Source: Tanypteryx hageni (lineage: Eukaryota; Arthropoda; Insecta; Odonata; Petaluridae). Taken from it: a stretch of 64,000 bases of DNA. The translations under genes were made by a program, and so were the position numbers. Positions 1 to 9,808 of this stretch are shown here, in pieces; positions within the stretch are counted from its first letter, which is position 1; every line of letters starts with the position of its first letter. The notes under the pieces were generated by a model, which saw only the letters and a list, made by a program, of their open reading frames with translations, was not told the DNA's origin and searched no databases. The stretch is taken from contig CM054112.1 of assembly GCA_028673005.1 (NCBI GenBank), positions 188,932,564 through 188,996,563 of the forward strand, written 5' to 3'.

Positions 1-1195
1 TTGAAAAATCCTAGCCAGAAGCCGTCCGTCTTTCTCAAACTGGATTACGGTCGTAAGAATAAATGCAGCTTTTGTTTTTCGTTCTCACGGGGCGTAAAGA
101 GACAGGTGATAGCTGCTGTCGTTCGGTAACCTCTAAAGATTGCTTCCTGACAGATTAAAAAAAAACTGTCAACTTGCGGAGAGCACGGCTGCGGGTTGGG
201 AATCGCGTACGCAATGCGACTGTCTACTTTTTCCTCTTCTCTTTAGTTCGAAGGGGAAGGGACTACGAGATGCGGGAAGAAATGTTGCCCTCTTTGTCAC
301 CTTCACTAGAGAATCATCGAGCTCATCTTATGGCTGAAAACAAATTCAAGAATAAGCACTTAAGTGTAAAAAATTGAAAAAAGGTACTTTTCTTAGGTAT
401 CTCCAATAACTATAACAGGGTCATGAAAAACCTACTTTCTCTGAATCGTCACTCAAGACGTCTGCATTGTAGCCGAAATGCGCGTCTGGTTTATCATAAC
501 CATCTTACGGCAATTGGAGGTTACTAAGGTATTTATTTTTTTACAAAATTTGACCCTTACTAAATACTTACTAAGTAAGTGCTTATTCTTGGTATACTCT
601 TGGTCACCTGTTCGCCATTGGTCACCTCTCAGACGAAGGCTCCTTAATAGAAGGGGTAAAATATTGGAGAAGTGACTATGTAATACCGCCGTATATTTCC
701 AACCTCATATCTGCGGGTAGCCATTATTATTTCGCACCCGAAGTACGTGGCCCCTCCTTCCTCGATCATTAAATATTTTTTCATCCTCTCGTGCAACCAA
801 CCTCCTCGGTATAAGGATTTTCAAAATTTTTTGTTGTCTCGGGAAAGCAGAATGAGAGTAGTTTGCTTTTAAAAAAAGTAACGACTTTGTCTCTTGTTTC
901 ATCATTCTTTACCAACCGTCTTTCCTACCTCCCTCCTCCCTCCTCTCTCTGCTCTCCCGTTCTCGCTCTCTCCTTCCCACCTTCCCCTGTGAGGGTTCAT
1001 CAGCCGTGCTTTCTTTCGCGAATTCCTTCTCAACCACGGAGCACCTAAAAATCTCTTTTTCTTATTCAAGTTGATGCGAATTTTTATAACCTGATGCCGC
1101 CCCGTTTGCGATATTGCTGCTTTATTATTAATCGAAACTATGAAGCGATTTCGAGAAGCTTTATTACGACCATATAGAATGTAAAAAGAAAATAT
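1..1195. other. intergenic, no gene recognised
   Basis: Mixed AT-rich and pyrimidine-rich sequence. A CT-rich tract at about 930-1000 generates spurious open frames. I see no domain, splice-supported exon or structured RNA here. Confidence 0.5.
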
Positions 1196-1240
1196 CTGAT
1201 GTGGCCACCACATGACTTTCTCCATATCTGTAATATTTCT
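1196..1240 (-). repeat. terminal fragment of dispersed repeat family A
   Basis: About 35 bases here match, with one difference, the end of the larger copy that begins at 1493. The shared part contains a GTGG...CCAC interrupted palindrome followed by the ACTTTCTCCATAT terminal motif. It is either a solo end left by deletion or the outer end of a nested insertion. Confidence 0.6.
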
Positions 1241-1492
1241 TGGGGGAGGGTAAACCGTTGAAGTTGAGGCAGTAAACCGTGGGAGGGATTCCATCCACTC
1301 TTGTCGGTTCATCCGCAAGGATGAATTAAACGGCAGGGGAGAATTCACTTATTGGTTTGACTTGACCGGTAAATAGGAAGATTTGTGAAACTAGCCCATG
1401 GAATCATGTCGAACCTCTTTAATTCGAATCTTAACGGAAGATTATATGTATAGTTATGCAACTGCAATTCAGCGCGTAAAAATAAACAAAAT

Positions 1493-2203
1493 CTGATGTG
1501 GCCACCACATGACTTGCTCCATATCTGTTATGTTTCTAAAAATTCCAAATAGGTTACATAATAATAAATATTTTAAGAAAGTGCGAGAAAATTTTAGACT
1601 TTACAAAGAACATAAATAAACTCAAACCATAGCCTTCTGATGTATGATATAACCACAAATCTCCAACAATTAAGAAAAGAAGAATGAGCGTTACTAAGAC
1701 GTCACTAAGCGTCAATTGTTAACAATAGTCGTCGGTAGGTGGTGTGGTGGTGGCAGCTAAATAATTTAGTTTTTAAGATATCTCATAAACAATGCATTAC
1801 CTATATGGAAAAATATTTCAAAGACAGGTTGTAGAAATTTAAATTTTATCCAACTTTTTTCTAATACGTTTTTACATATATCAAATATTAAAGCAAATAT
1901 TTCAAAATAACGGGTAAGTGACAAGAGTAAACACCCACTTCCGATTGACCGATTTTTATCAAAAACTAATCAACTCTTGTGACTTTCAATAAAAATGAGA
2001 AATATAAAATTTCGCATTGACTTGATTAACAGTTTTTGAGTTAGAGCACCCACAAAAATGCTGTTACATATACGCAGACATCGTCGCGAAAATGGTCAAA
2101 ACGTGTTCAGGGGACCTCAAAACGTGCATTTCGTTTGAAATCTCGAAGTCGATTTTTTTTCATGAGAACAATACTTTCCCCTATACTACGTACGGAGAAA
2201 GTA
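1493..2203 (-). repeat. dispersed repeat family A, copy 1 (MITE-like)
   Basis: This stretch is an approximate reverse-complement copy of 24267-24910. Shared landmarks are the CTGATGTGG...CCACAT end, the GCCACCACC block, the ACAAGAGTAAACACCCACTT block, the ACGTGTTCAGGGGACCT block, and an ACTTTCTCC-like motif at both ends in inverted orientation. The inverted ends and lack of coding capacity suggest a non-autonomous DNA transposon; superfamily unknown. Confidence 0.65.
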
Positions 2204-3414
2204 AAAATGATTACTTTTCAGTTTTTATGCCTATAGTGTAGTACATAGTTCATTGCGAATTGATATATTGCTCACTATATTTGAGCTATGGTTATAGATA
2301 AGCAAATAAATGTTGTTGTGAATATCTGCGTTTTAATAGCTTATATGTAAGAGATTTAATCCTATTTTATTCGGTGATGGCTGAATATTGTTTAAATTTA
2401 TGGCGCCATTGTTGTTACCCTTATAATAGGGCGGATTCTATAGAATTTCCTTAGTTCTCGGAAATACAAGCTGAAAAAACAAAGTCGTTTAGAAGCTTCA
2501 GCAAACATGTACATGTTTCCATTAGTCGATAAAAAATTCCCTTTGCTCTTAAGAAATGAAGCATGATATCAGTAAGGAAGAATAAGGTCTGTATAAGGTA
2601 ATTCGGTAGAGTGGGGCACTCGGAGGCCTTCAATAAAACGAAATTTACTCTCGTATCCTTTAATACAAGCTCCCTCGAAAGCATCAATTTTTAATTTACG
2701 CGTAATCATCATTTTCACTATGCATAAAATCCAATCCGTTACGGAACTTTTCGTGGAAACCAAGACAAATCGAATTACTCGCCGGCGATAACAGTGAGAT
2801 GGTAAAAAATCTAGGACAGCGAAAAAGGAAGATCCTGCCGTTTCCTTTCTCCTCCCTCTTGCTTCCTTTCGCATCTACAATGATAACTCTCATCGCTCAT
2901 CCACAAAGAAAGAGAAAGGGAAGGAGAGAAAGAGAGAGGGATGGATGGAAGAACAGAATGTGGAGGGAGGAGGACAGGGTATTCTCGTACGCAACCAACT
3001 CGTGTACATAAAGACGTGATTTTGAATTTTTTATCGCGTTTGCGTCTCACATCCCTTTTCTCCGGCGACGTCGGTTTTTTCCCCGGCGCAAATGTCTGGA
3101 GCCTTCAACACGCGTCTCTACTCTCCTTCCTCCGTCATACCATCTCTCTCTCTCTCCCTCCGTTTCAACTCTCCTCTATCTCCTCTGCATCTCTCGAGTG
3201 CATTTTTTCCTCTCCTTCCTTTCCCCTCTTCCTGATAACCTCACTTCTCCTGTCCTCTCCCTCCACGCCTAACTTCGTGCGCGCGGCCAACAGTGTGTCG
3301 TTTCTCATTTGTTTGTTTTTAGGTCCCACGTTCGCGCGTGCGTTGATTTTGTTTTGTGTCGCACTCTCTGAGAGTAGATGTTTCGTCTCCTCTCTCTTCT
3401 TCCCCTTCTCTCTG

Positions 3415-3454
<40 letters not shown>

Positions 3455-4740
3455 CACTTCGTCCCTTCCCTATCCTACTCGCTGCTTTTTTTATCTCGCG
3501 CGTGATTTTTTCCCCTTTTTTGGTCCTTCGCAGTAGTCTTATTTTCCTTCAGAAGTCATATCCTTGCACTTCACTCTATCTCACTCTTTCTTTCTTTGTC
3601 GCTATTTCCCTCTTTTTTCTCCTTTCCCCCCCTTTTCTCCTTTCCCCCCCTTGCTCTCTCGCTTCCTCTCCTTATCTCTTCGTCATTTTTTCTTCGTTCA
3701 TTTCTTGTTCCCTCTTCTCATTCTGTCACACAAAGACCCTTTCAATCTTCGCTCCCTGTCTCTTTCACTGCATATCTTTTAGTCCCTTTTTTATCTCTCT
3801 GTCGCCGTTTCGCTGTTCTTTTGTTCGTCTGGCCTACCGCGCATGCCCGGACGTGATATTTCTCGCACAACTGGAGAGCGCGAAATGACTTGGGCCGCAA
3901 AACCATCCCATCGTCTACCTCTGTGTCTCTTTGTTTTTTACTTCTCTCTTTTTGCGGTGTTTTTTTCATTCTTTAAGATGGAACGAAACGAATTTCTTTA
4001 CTTTTTTGCGAGTCGCGGTCAGCATTTCGAGAAAAATATTACCTATCGAGAAGTCGTTTTGCTTAGTCCTCTGTCCAAAGTCGTGCCTTCATTGTTTTTA
4101 TTCAGTTGACCCGCGTTTTTCCCCGCAGCCAGCGTTTTATTTTCTGCTTTTTGTTTCTACCCCCTGGCGTCTTTTTATGTCGACATGGTTACCGCGACTT
4201 AAAGGCCCGTGTTTCGTGGCATTCGTAAATATGGTCCGACGTCATTTTCTTTTCGTGATAACCCACATATCTCATGCTACCGACGGCGGGGATTGGGGAG
4301 CCTTTTCTGTTGTATAACCTATAAAGTTTGTTAATTATTCGTTAAACTCCTGTCATAGTTCATATTTTTCCTATCATTTTCCTTCATTAATATGTGTCAT
4401 TATTATTGATTTAACCTTAACTACTGAGGTGAAATTATGGTCTTATTGTAATTGAGGTGCGTTATTCAAGACCGCTTTTGTTTTTATTATTAATATTTAT
4501 TCTCTAGATATATCTACAGTGGGATTTCTATTCCATGATATTTAATCAGAGTTAAGGTTAAAGAAAAACTTATTTGTTAAATTTAAACTAACGGAGTAAT
4601 GGTGCCTCATATACTGTACCTCAGTAATTAAAGGAAGAAGCGGAGGTAGGCAATCTTTTCTTGTCACAATTGTAGTTGCGAATGCTTCGGTGGGTCGCAT
4701 TGGAAGTGCCGGGCGGAATAAGAGTGTGCGTCATAAATAA
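2204..4740. other. intergenic with pyrimidine-rich tract
   Basis: No supported gene. A strongly pyrimidine-rich domain runs from about 3100 to 3830 and includes a (TC)n run at 3421-3452. A 315-codon open frame across it (2941-3888) is Ser/Leu/Phe low-complexity sequence caused by base composition. The remainder is AT-rich. Confidence 0.5.
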
Positions 4741-5439
4741 CCCAGTGTGTGTGTGTGGTGTCGCATACGGGCGCAACTAAATTGGTCCCATAATCTGAAT
4801 GTACCAATAATTCGGCAACTAAATTGGACCCCTGAAGATGCAGGTAAAAAAGGGGTCTGGACGATATTGGGCCCTAGTTGGAAAAATTCTTGGGAGAAAC
4901 TGCGCTCTCAACTTGTAGAAAGAAATGAAACTCGGTTGGGACAGAAAAGGGAAATTTGAACATGAAGGAACATTCTGCTCGGCCCCACTAGGTTGGGTAA
5001 GTTAGGTGAAGTGTTTTTGGTTCCTTCTCAAGTTTACTGTGCCCCCCCCCCCCCTCGGGTTGGCTAACTTCCATCTTAATATATCAAACTATTTCAACGT
5101 TTTTCCTCGTAGAATGTTATTCGCACTTCCCTGCTATGCCACCTGAACCACGTCCGGACGAAACGACCTTAAATAACATGACGTCAGTGACAAGTGACGG
5201 ATCGAGTTGTACTGACTGGGAGAGACGTGACGAATCGAGCTGTACTGCTCACTTTCAAAAGCTGATACTTCTTCCATGATCAAGACGAGACTGACGTTGT
5301 GACACTGAACGGATAGGAATGTGTGCTGTGTAAACATGTTGTGTGGGCCCAGTTTCGTACTACTCAAAAAAATTTTCATAGGTCAGAATTCGAGGTTTTG
5401 CCACCAAAATTTTAATTATCAATTTAATTGCCTGCGTTA
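4741..5439. other. intergenic, no gene recognised
   Basis: Contains a short duplicated phrase (GCAACTAAATTGG at about 4771 and 4815) and a poly-C run near 5042-5054. The duplicated phrase could be the end of an old transposon, but I could not find a matching inverted end. Confidence 0.4.
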
Positions 5440-5516
5440 ATTTTTTCATAATAGCTTCGCGGGCCACCTTAATTGTTTATGGCATGCGGCTCACGGCCGT
5501 AGATTGCCGACTTCTG
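5440..5516. mobile_element. hAT-type MITE end, decayed
   Basis: The stretch contains GCGGGCCACC and ends in ACGGCCGTAGATTGCCGACTTCTG, a layout typical of hAT non-autonomous element ends (GGGCCGTAG...TGCCGACC...CTG). No opposite end or 8-bp duplication is visible, so this is only a fragment. Confidence 0.4.
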
Positions 5517-5758
5517 ATTGAAAAAACTTGATACAGATTATGAAATGTATATCCGAAAGGTATGCTGTGGATCAAATGTGAACTATCAAGCTCTACGTAT
5601 GGCCTGAATCGAGTAAATTGTATGTATAATCGTCCCAACCGTAAAGCGATTGATTTATTCAATTGTGTCTTTAATGATATTTCTCCAAATTATTGACGAT
5701 TTGGATATGATTTAGCAATCTCCATTACTGAGAGGATAGTAGTATACCCGCTACTTGG

Positions 5759-5820
5759 GCCAGACCGCTTGTATAGCCAGACCGCTTGCATAGCCAGACC
5801 GCTTGTATAGCCAGACGGCC
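5759..5820. repeat. 17-bp tandem repeat, about 3.6 copies
   Basis: Units GCCAGACCGCTTGTATA follow each other at 5759, 5776 and 5793 with one T/C difference, then a partial unit at 5810. It sits immediately left of the CRE-rich array and may be near the left end of the adintovirus. Confidence 0.85.
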
Positions 5821-5908
5821 ATGTTGCCGCTTTGGCGCCAGTGCCGCCATGTTGGAATTTCTGCGGCACTATAAGAGCTAGATGCTGCATCCCCCCACCT
5901 CTGATCCT

Positions 5909-6833
5909 TGACGTCACTATGTCACGTGTTTTAAAATTTCTGAGTCGCTAAGGATTTTCGGCATCGCATCTCCCCGATCCCTATCATACCTTTACCCTTG
6001 TGACGTCACAATATCACGTGGTGTGAAATTTCTGTGGCGCTAAGGGCGAGCATCGCATCTCTCTCTCTCCATCCCTTACCATTGCTGCGTTATGATGGTG
6101 GATAATATGAAAAATCTATGCGGTACTCCTGTGTCGAGTAGGAGTGTGAAATTAACCTGCTCCTGACGGGGTGTGACGTCGCGATGGTGGATGTTTTACC
6201 CCCACTCCTTGAGGTCACAAGGAGGTGTTTATTTAAAGACCTTTACGGCACCCTAACCCAAGTCTAGAGAGAGGATACGTGAGCAGCTGATGTCTCCTCC
6301 GCCCCCTCTCCTTCCGGCCACGCGCGACGACAAGGGGCGTGATGGAGGCTATCCCTAGGTTGAAGCGACGCTTCGTGGTCAGAGGCCCCCTTGCACCCTT
6401 CCCCACTATTTTCGCCACAGACGTCACAAGTTATTCGGGGGGTAGGCTCCGGCCTAGGCGATACGTGGGACACCGACCCTAACCATCCCGAGCCTTTGCA
6501 TGGAATCCGCCGCTACTCAAGAGGCACCCCCGCCCCCTCTCCTTCCGGCCACGTGCGACGACAAGGGGCGTGATGGAGGCCATCCCTAGGGTGAAGCGGT
6601 GCTTCGTCGCCAGATATCCCTCACGTCCCTTTCCCACGATTCTCTCCACAGACGTCACAAGTTATTTGGGGGAGGGGTGAAAGCGGTGCTTCGTGGCCAG
6701 ACATCCACCCACACCCTTTTCCACTATTCTCGCCACAGACGTCACAAGTTATTCGGGGTAGGCTCCTGCCTAGGCGATACGAGGGACACCGACCATCCCG
6801 ACCCTTTGCATGGAATCCGCCGCTACTCAAGAG
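5909..6833. promoter_or_regulatory. CRE/ATF- and E-box-bearing repeat array
   Basis: GACGTCAC occurs exactly at 5910, 6002, 6420, 6651 and 6738, with a near match at 6175. The first two are full TGACGTCA palindromes, each followed by a CACGTG E-box, inside a direct repeat spaced 92 bp that also shares the phrase CATCGCATCTC. A second layer of repeats of about 230 bp covers 6300-6833: one block recurs at 6300 and 6531, another at 6411 and 6729. TGACGTCA is the well-known ATF/CREB binding site, and adenovirus terminal and early promoters also use ATF sites. That this array is viral control DNA or part of a terminal repeat is inference from its place beside the element. Confidence 0.6.
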
Positions 6834-7149
6834 CAGATGTTCACGCGTCGGAGGGCGGCGGAAGACTGACGATGATGTTTCGTGGCGTTAGAGTATGCCC
6901 GACTCGAGTGCGGTGGTTGGGGGGCAAGAACATTTGGGTGTTTTTCCCCGCCGCAAATAGAATGCTTATTTGAAACTCTTATAATAAATACCGAATAGGA
7001 TGGTATTATTTAAATGAGAAGCATAACACTTTTGTATTTTGTACACTTTTATTTAATATTGTTGCATACAATTTAAACATTATCATTACGGTTGTATTAC
7101 CACTTATATACAATTACATAAAAGAACTTATGCATTTTCTAATCACAAA
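6834..7149. other. 3' flank of the leftward gene
   Basis: GC-rich sequence gives way at about 6960 to AT-rich sequence downstream of the leftward gene. Apart from the poly(A) signal at 7048-7053 nothing is recognised. Confidence 0.5.
7048..7053 (-). terminator. AATAAA poly(A) signal for the leftward gene
   Basis: On the minus strand this reads AATAAA, about 97 bases past the stop codon of the 7150-8040 gene, in AT-rich sequence. Position and context fit a polyadenylation signal. Confidence 0.6.
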
Positions 7150-8040
7150 TTAGTATAACAACTCTGTTGCACAATCAATGCATTTTCTTTTACAAAATGT
7201 AACAATTTCATACAGAAACCTTTTATTATCAAAGCCGTCATCTTCACAGGACCCCACAAAATAGTCGTGCACCGTACTCAGGCTCTCGAGTTCATTCTGA
7301 TAAGTTTCTTCTGCATTGCATGAATGTTCTAAAGCCGCATCTCTGCACCCATCGCACTTGGCCACTACATTTTCTTTGAGTTGGCGAACGATTGTTTCAA
7401 AAGTCTGGTGCACAACACTGTCATACCATATCTCACACAGATGTAAGGCGTGCTCGATGCAATTTTGCATCGTTTTTAAGCCCAGCCATGACGCACTCCC
7501 CAACCACACATTATATTTTTCCTCTTTAATAATTTTGACAACTTTTTCCCCATATAGTTCGGCGAATATTAATTTTAAGTCGTCAAATACAATATCCGGC
7601 GTTCTGCACCCAAGCCCCCCCTTTATAAAAGACATAACCGTATCATTATATCCCATCAAGCCCCTCCACTGTATTGGCGAGAGCGAGACACCGTTTGCGT
7701 TGTTCTTTCCTAGGAAGACCACGGGTTTGAAATTGCTTTTAAAGTTCAGCCCTATTCGCACTTTCTTTGTATCTGATGCGTTGATTGCGTATTCTACAGC
7801 CATTACGAGCGAAGACTTTTCGTAGCAGCGGAGGCGGTCCATCTTGTCGTAGGATGTGTTATTCGGCGTGCTGCTGCCCTCGGATAACGCGTAGAAATCT
7901 CTCTTCCCGAAGTTTCCACGTCCGAATTCTCGAAGTAGATTTCCGCGAGGATTCACTGGGTGCTTGCACCTTTTAAAGGTTTTCGTCGGGTTAAAGTTTG
8001 AAAACCTTCCCGGGGAAGAAGAAGCGGCAGAAGTCTCCAT
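7150..8040 (-). CDS. adintovirus accessory protein of unknown function
   Basis: An intact 296-codon frame read leftward, divergent from the polymerase gene. I do not recognise the family. The first 45 residues are Ser/Pro/Arg/Lys-rich and look disordered. From about residue 85 the sequence becomes globular, with a beta-rich stretch followed by likely helices. The last 70 residues hold several Cys residues (C-x2-C near the stretch AKCDGCRD and a later CKRKCIDC), possibly metal-binding. There is no signal peptide or membrane segment. The ATG at 8040 is chosen because a TATA-like box lies about 80 bases upstream and an AATAAA signal follows the stop. In Mavericks and adintoviruses a divergent gene at this place is often a lineage-specific, host-interaction or early gene, but that role is inference here. 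Confidence 0.8.
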   Translation of the reverse strand: METSAASSSPGRFSNFNPTKTFKRCKHPVNPRGNLLREFGRGNFGKRDFYALSEGSSTPNNTSYDKMDRLRCYEKSSLVMAVEYAINASDTKKVRIGLNFKSNFKPVVFLGKNNANGVSLSPIQWRGLMGYNDTVMSFIKGGLGCRTPDIVFDDLKLIFAELYGEKVVKIIKEEKYNVWLGSASWLGLKTMQNCIEHALHLCEIWYDSVVHQTFETIVRQLKENVVAKCDGCRDAALEHSCNAEETYQNELESLSTVHDYFVGSCEDDGFDNKRFLYEIVTFCKRKCIDCATELLY

Positions 8041-8118
8041 TGTACAGCACGATGTTAACTCCTCGCAAGCTCAAGAGAGAATGACGGTCGTGATGAAAAC
8101 GTAGGCCGTATAGTAGGG

Positions 8119-8126
8119 TATTTAAA
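8119..8126 (-). promoter_or_regulatory. TATA-like box for the leftward gene
   Basis: The minus strand reads TTTAAATA about 80 bases upstream of the leftward ATG at 8040. Spacing allows a start site and a leader of about 50 bases. The evidence is positional only. Confidence 0.4.
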
Positions 8127-8159
8127 GGCGGATAGTGTTTAGAACTCCCACTTGCGACG

Positions 8160-9030
8160 CCGCTAACTATGGGGTGGAATGTTTAATTTTACGCTTATAT
8201 AAATATCCAAGGTGCAGAGTGACATCGAGAAATAGACTTTTAAAAAACCGCATCCGTCGTGAGAGGGTGTTTTTCGGTAGCGTGGGTAATAATTTTAATC
8301 TGACTTTTACGAACAACCGTAACTAATGACGAAATGGCTGAGTAATATGGCCGCTACCGTACGGTAAAGGATCTCACTGACCACGCGCATCCCACCATCA
8401 TATCACATAAACAGCCAAAGCTAGACGCGATCAAACGCTGGGATATTTTTTAAAAAATCACACCCCGGAAGCGTGTGTAATATTTTAAATGCGTCTTTTA
8501 CAGACACCATAACTAGTGTCACAGCAGCTGTACAACCAATCACAGCCGTATTGCAAAGGTATTTTGCGTATTTTAGAAGAAGAATCTCAACGACCATGCA
8601 CCTCCCTCCATCAGAGCTCACAAGCAGCCATGGCTAGAGGCGATGAATGCTGGAATGCTTTCAAGAACCACATCCGGCGTGGGAGGATGGTTCCGGAAAC
8701 ATGTGTAATATTTAAAATGTGTCTTTTACAGGCACCATAAGTAATGTCGCAACAGCTGTGCGTCCGGTCACAGCCGTAATGCAAAGGTATTGATGTATAT
8801 TAGGAGAATAATCTCAACGACCACGCGCCACCCGCCATCATATCTCACAAGCAGCCATGGCTGGGATGTTTTAAAAGAATCGCATCCGGCGTAGGAGGGT
8901 GATTCCGGAAACGTTAAATCTGTCTTATATGCCTGACCATAACTAGTGATCCAACAGCTGCACAACACCGCAAAGGCATTAGTGTATTTAGGCGAAAAAT
9001 CTCAACGACTGCGCGCGTGCCCTCCCCCAG
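8160..9030 (+). repeat. about 220-bp degenerate tandem repeat in the divergent intergenic region
   Basis: The phrase CTCAACGACCACGCGC and variants recurs at about 8372, 8588, 8813 and 8999, that is every 186-226 bases. Each period also carries a CATCCGGCGTGGGAGG-like phrase, GTCTTTTACAG-CACCATAACTAGTG, ACAGCTGT and CACAAGCAGCCATGG. There are three good copies and a more diverged one at the left. It lies between two divergent genes, so it may hold enhancers or a replication control site; that is inference. Confidence 0.75.
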
Positions 9031-9074
9031 ATACCACAAGCCGCCCCATCCCAAACCAACCCCACCAAATTCGG

Positions 9075-9081
9075 TATAAAA
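9075..9081 (+). promoter_or_regulatory. TATA box of the polymerase gene
   Basis: TATAAAA preceded by TCGG lies 76 bases upstream of the ATG at 9157. A start site about 30 bases downstream would give a leader of roughly 50 bases. This supports 9157, not a site inside the main polymerase frame, as the translation start. Confidence 0.65.
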
Positions 9082-9156
9082 CAAGCGTCACCAGCAGCAT
9101 TTGGTTACTACCGCTGAGGTATTAGACTGGCGCATTTCAGAATACTCGAAGCAACT

Positions 9157-9763
9157 ATGGAGGGCAAGGGTATATCATTTGTGGCAGAAAAGGCTAAGGA
9201 ATTCGTCGCCTTCGCTATAAGCGCAGGGTTTGAAGAGGAAGCACTGTACGGCGTATGTCGTACTTATACGAAAATGTACGAGGCCCGGAAACGCCTTGTG
9301 GCAAGGGGGACGAAAAAGGCTCATAAGCAGTTGCAGCCGAGCGCGAATGCGGTTGAAGATGCGGAAGCGGCGGCGATCATCGACGGTAACAAGCATCTGA
9401 GAGATGTTATCGATGGGGTCGATGGTGGCTGCAGCGCCGCTAAACGTCGTGCTGTTGAGGGCGGGGAGGAGCCCGCAAAGAACCGGGCCAAACAAGGTAT
9501 TGTGATCATAACATTTATCACGATTATGATGATGATGATGGCAGATATCATTATTATTATTATTATTTATAAGAATCGTACAATAACATGAAATTCATTT
9601 TATTAGGTGGAGACAGCAGCGACCTAAAGCTACCATCGACCGGCAGCGTTGAAGGCGGCGTGAGGGCGGAGGAAGTGGCCAAGGCTGGTAATGTGGATGT
9701 TTTATTGTTATTATTATTATTAATATCATTAGCATTATTTTTGTTGCTGTACAAGTGTGTGTA

Positions 9764-9808
<45 letters not shown>

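Noticed and set aside
2941..3888. 315-codon open frame
   Set aside because: It lies in a CT-rich tract and encodes Ser/Leu/Phe low-complexity sequence with no domain; composition alone keeps stops away.
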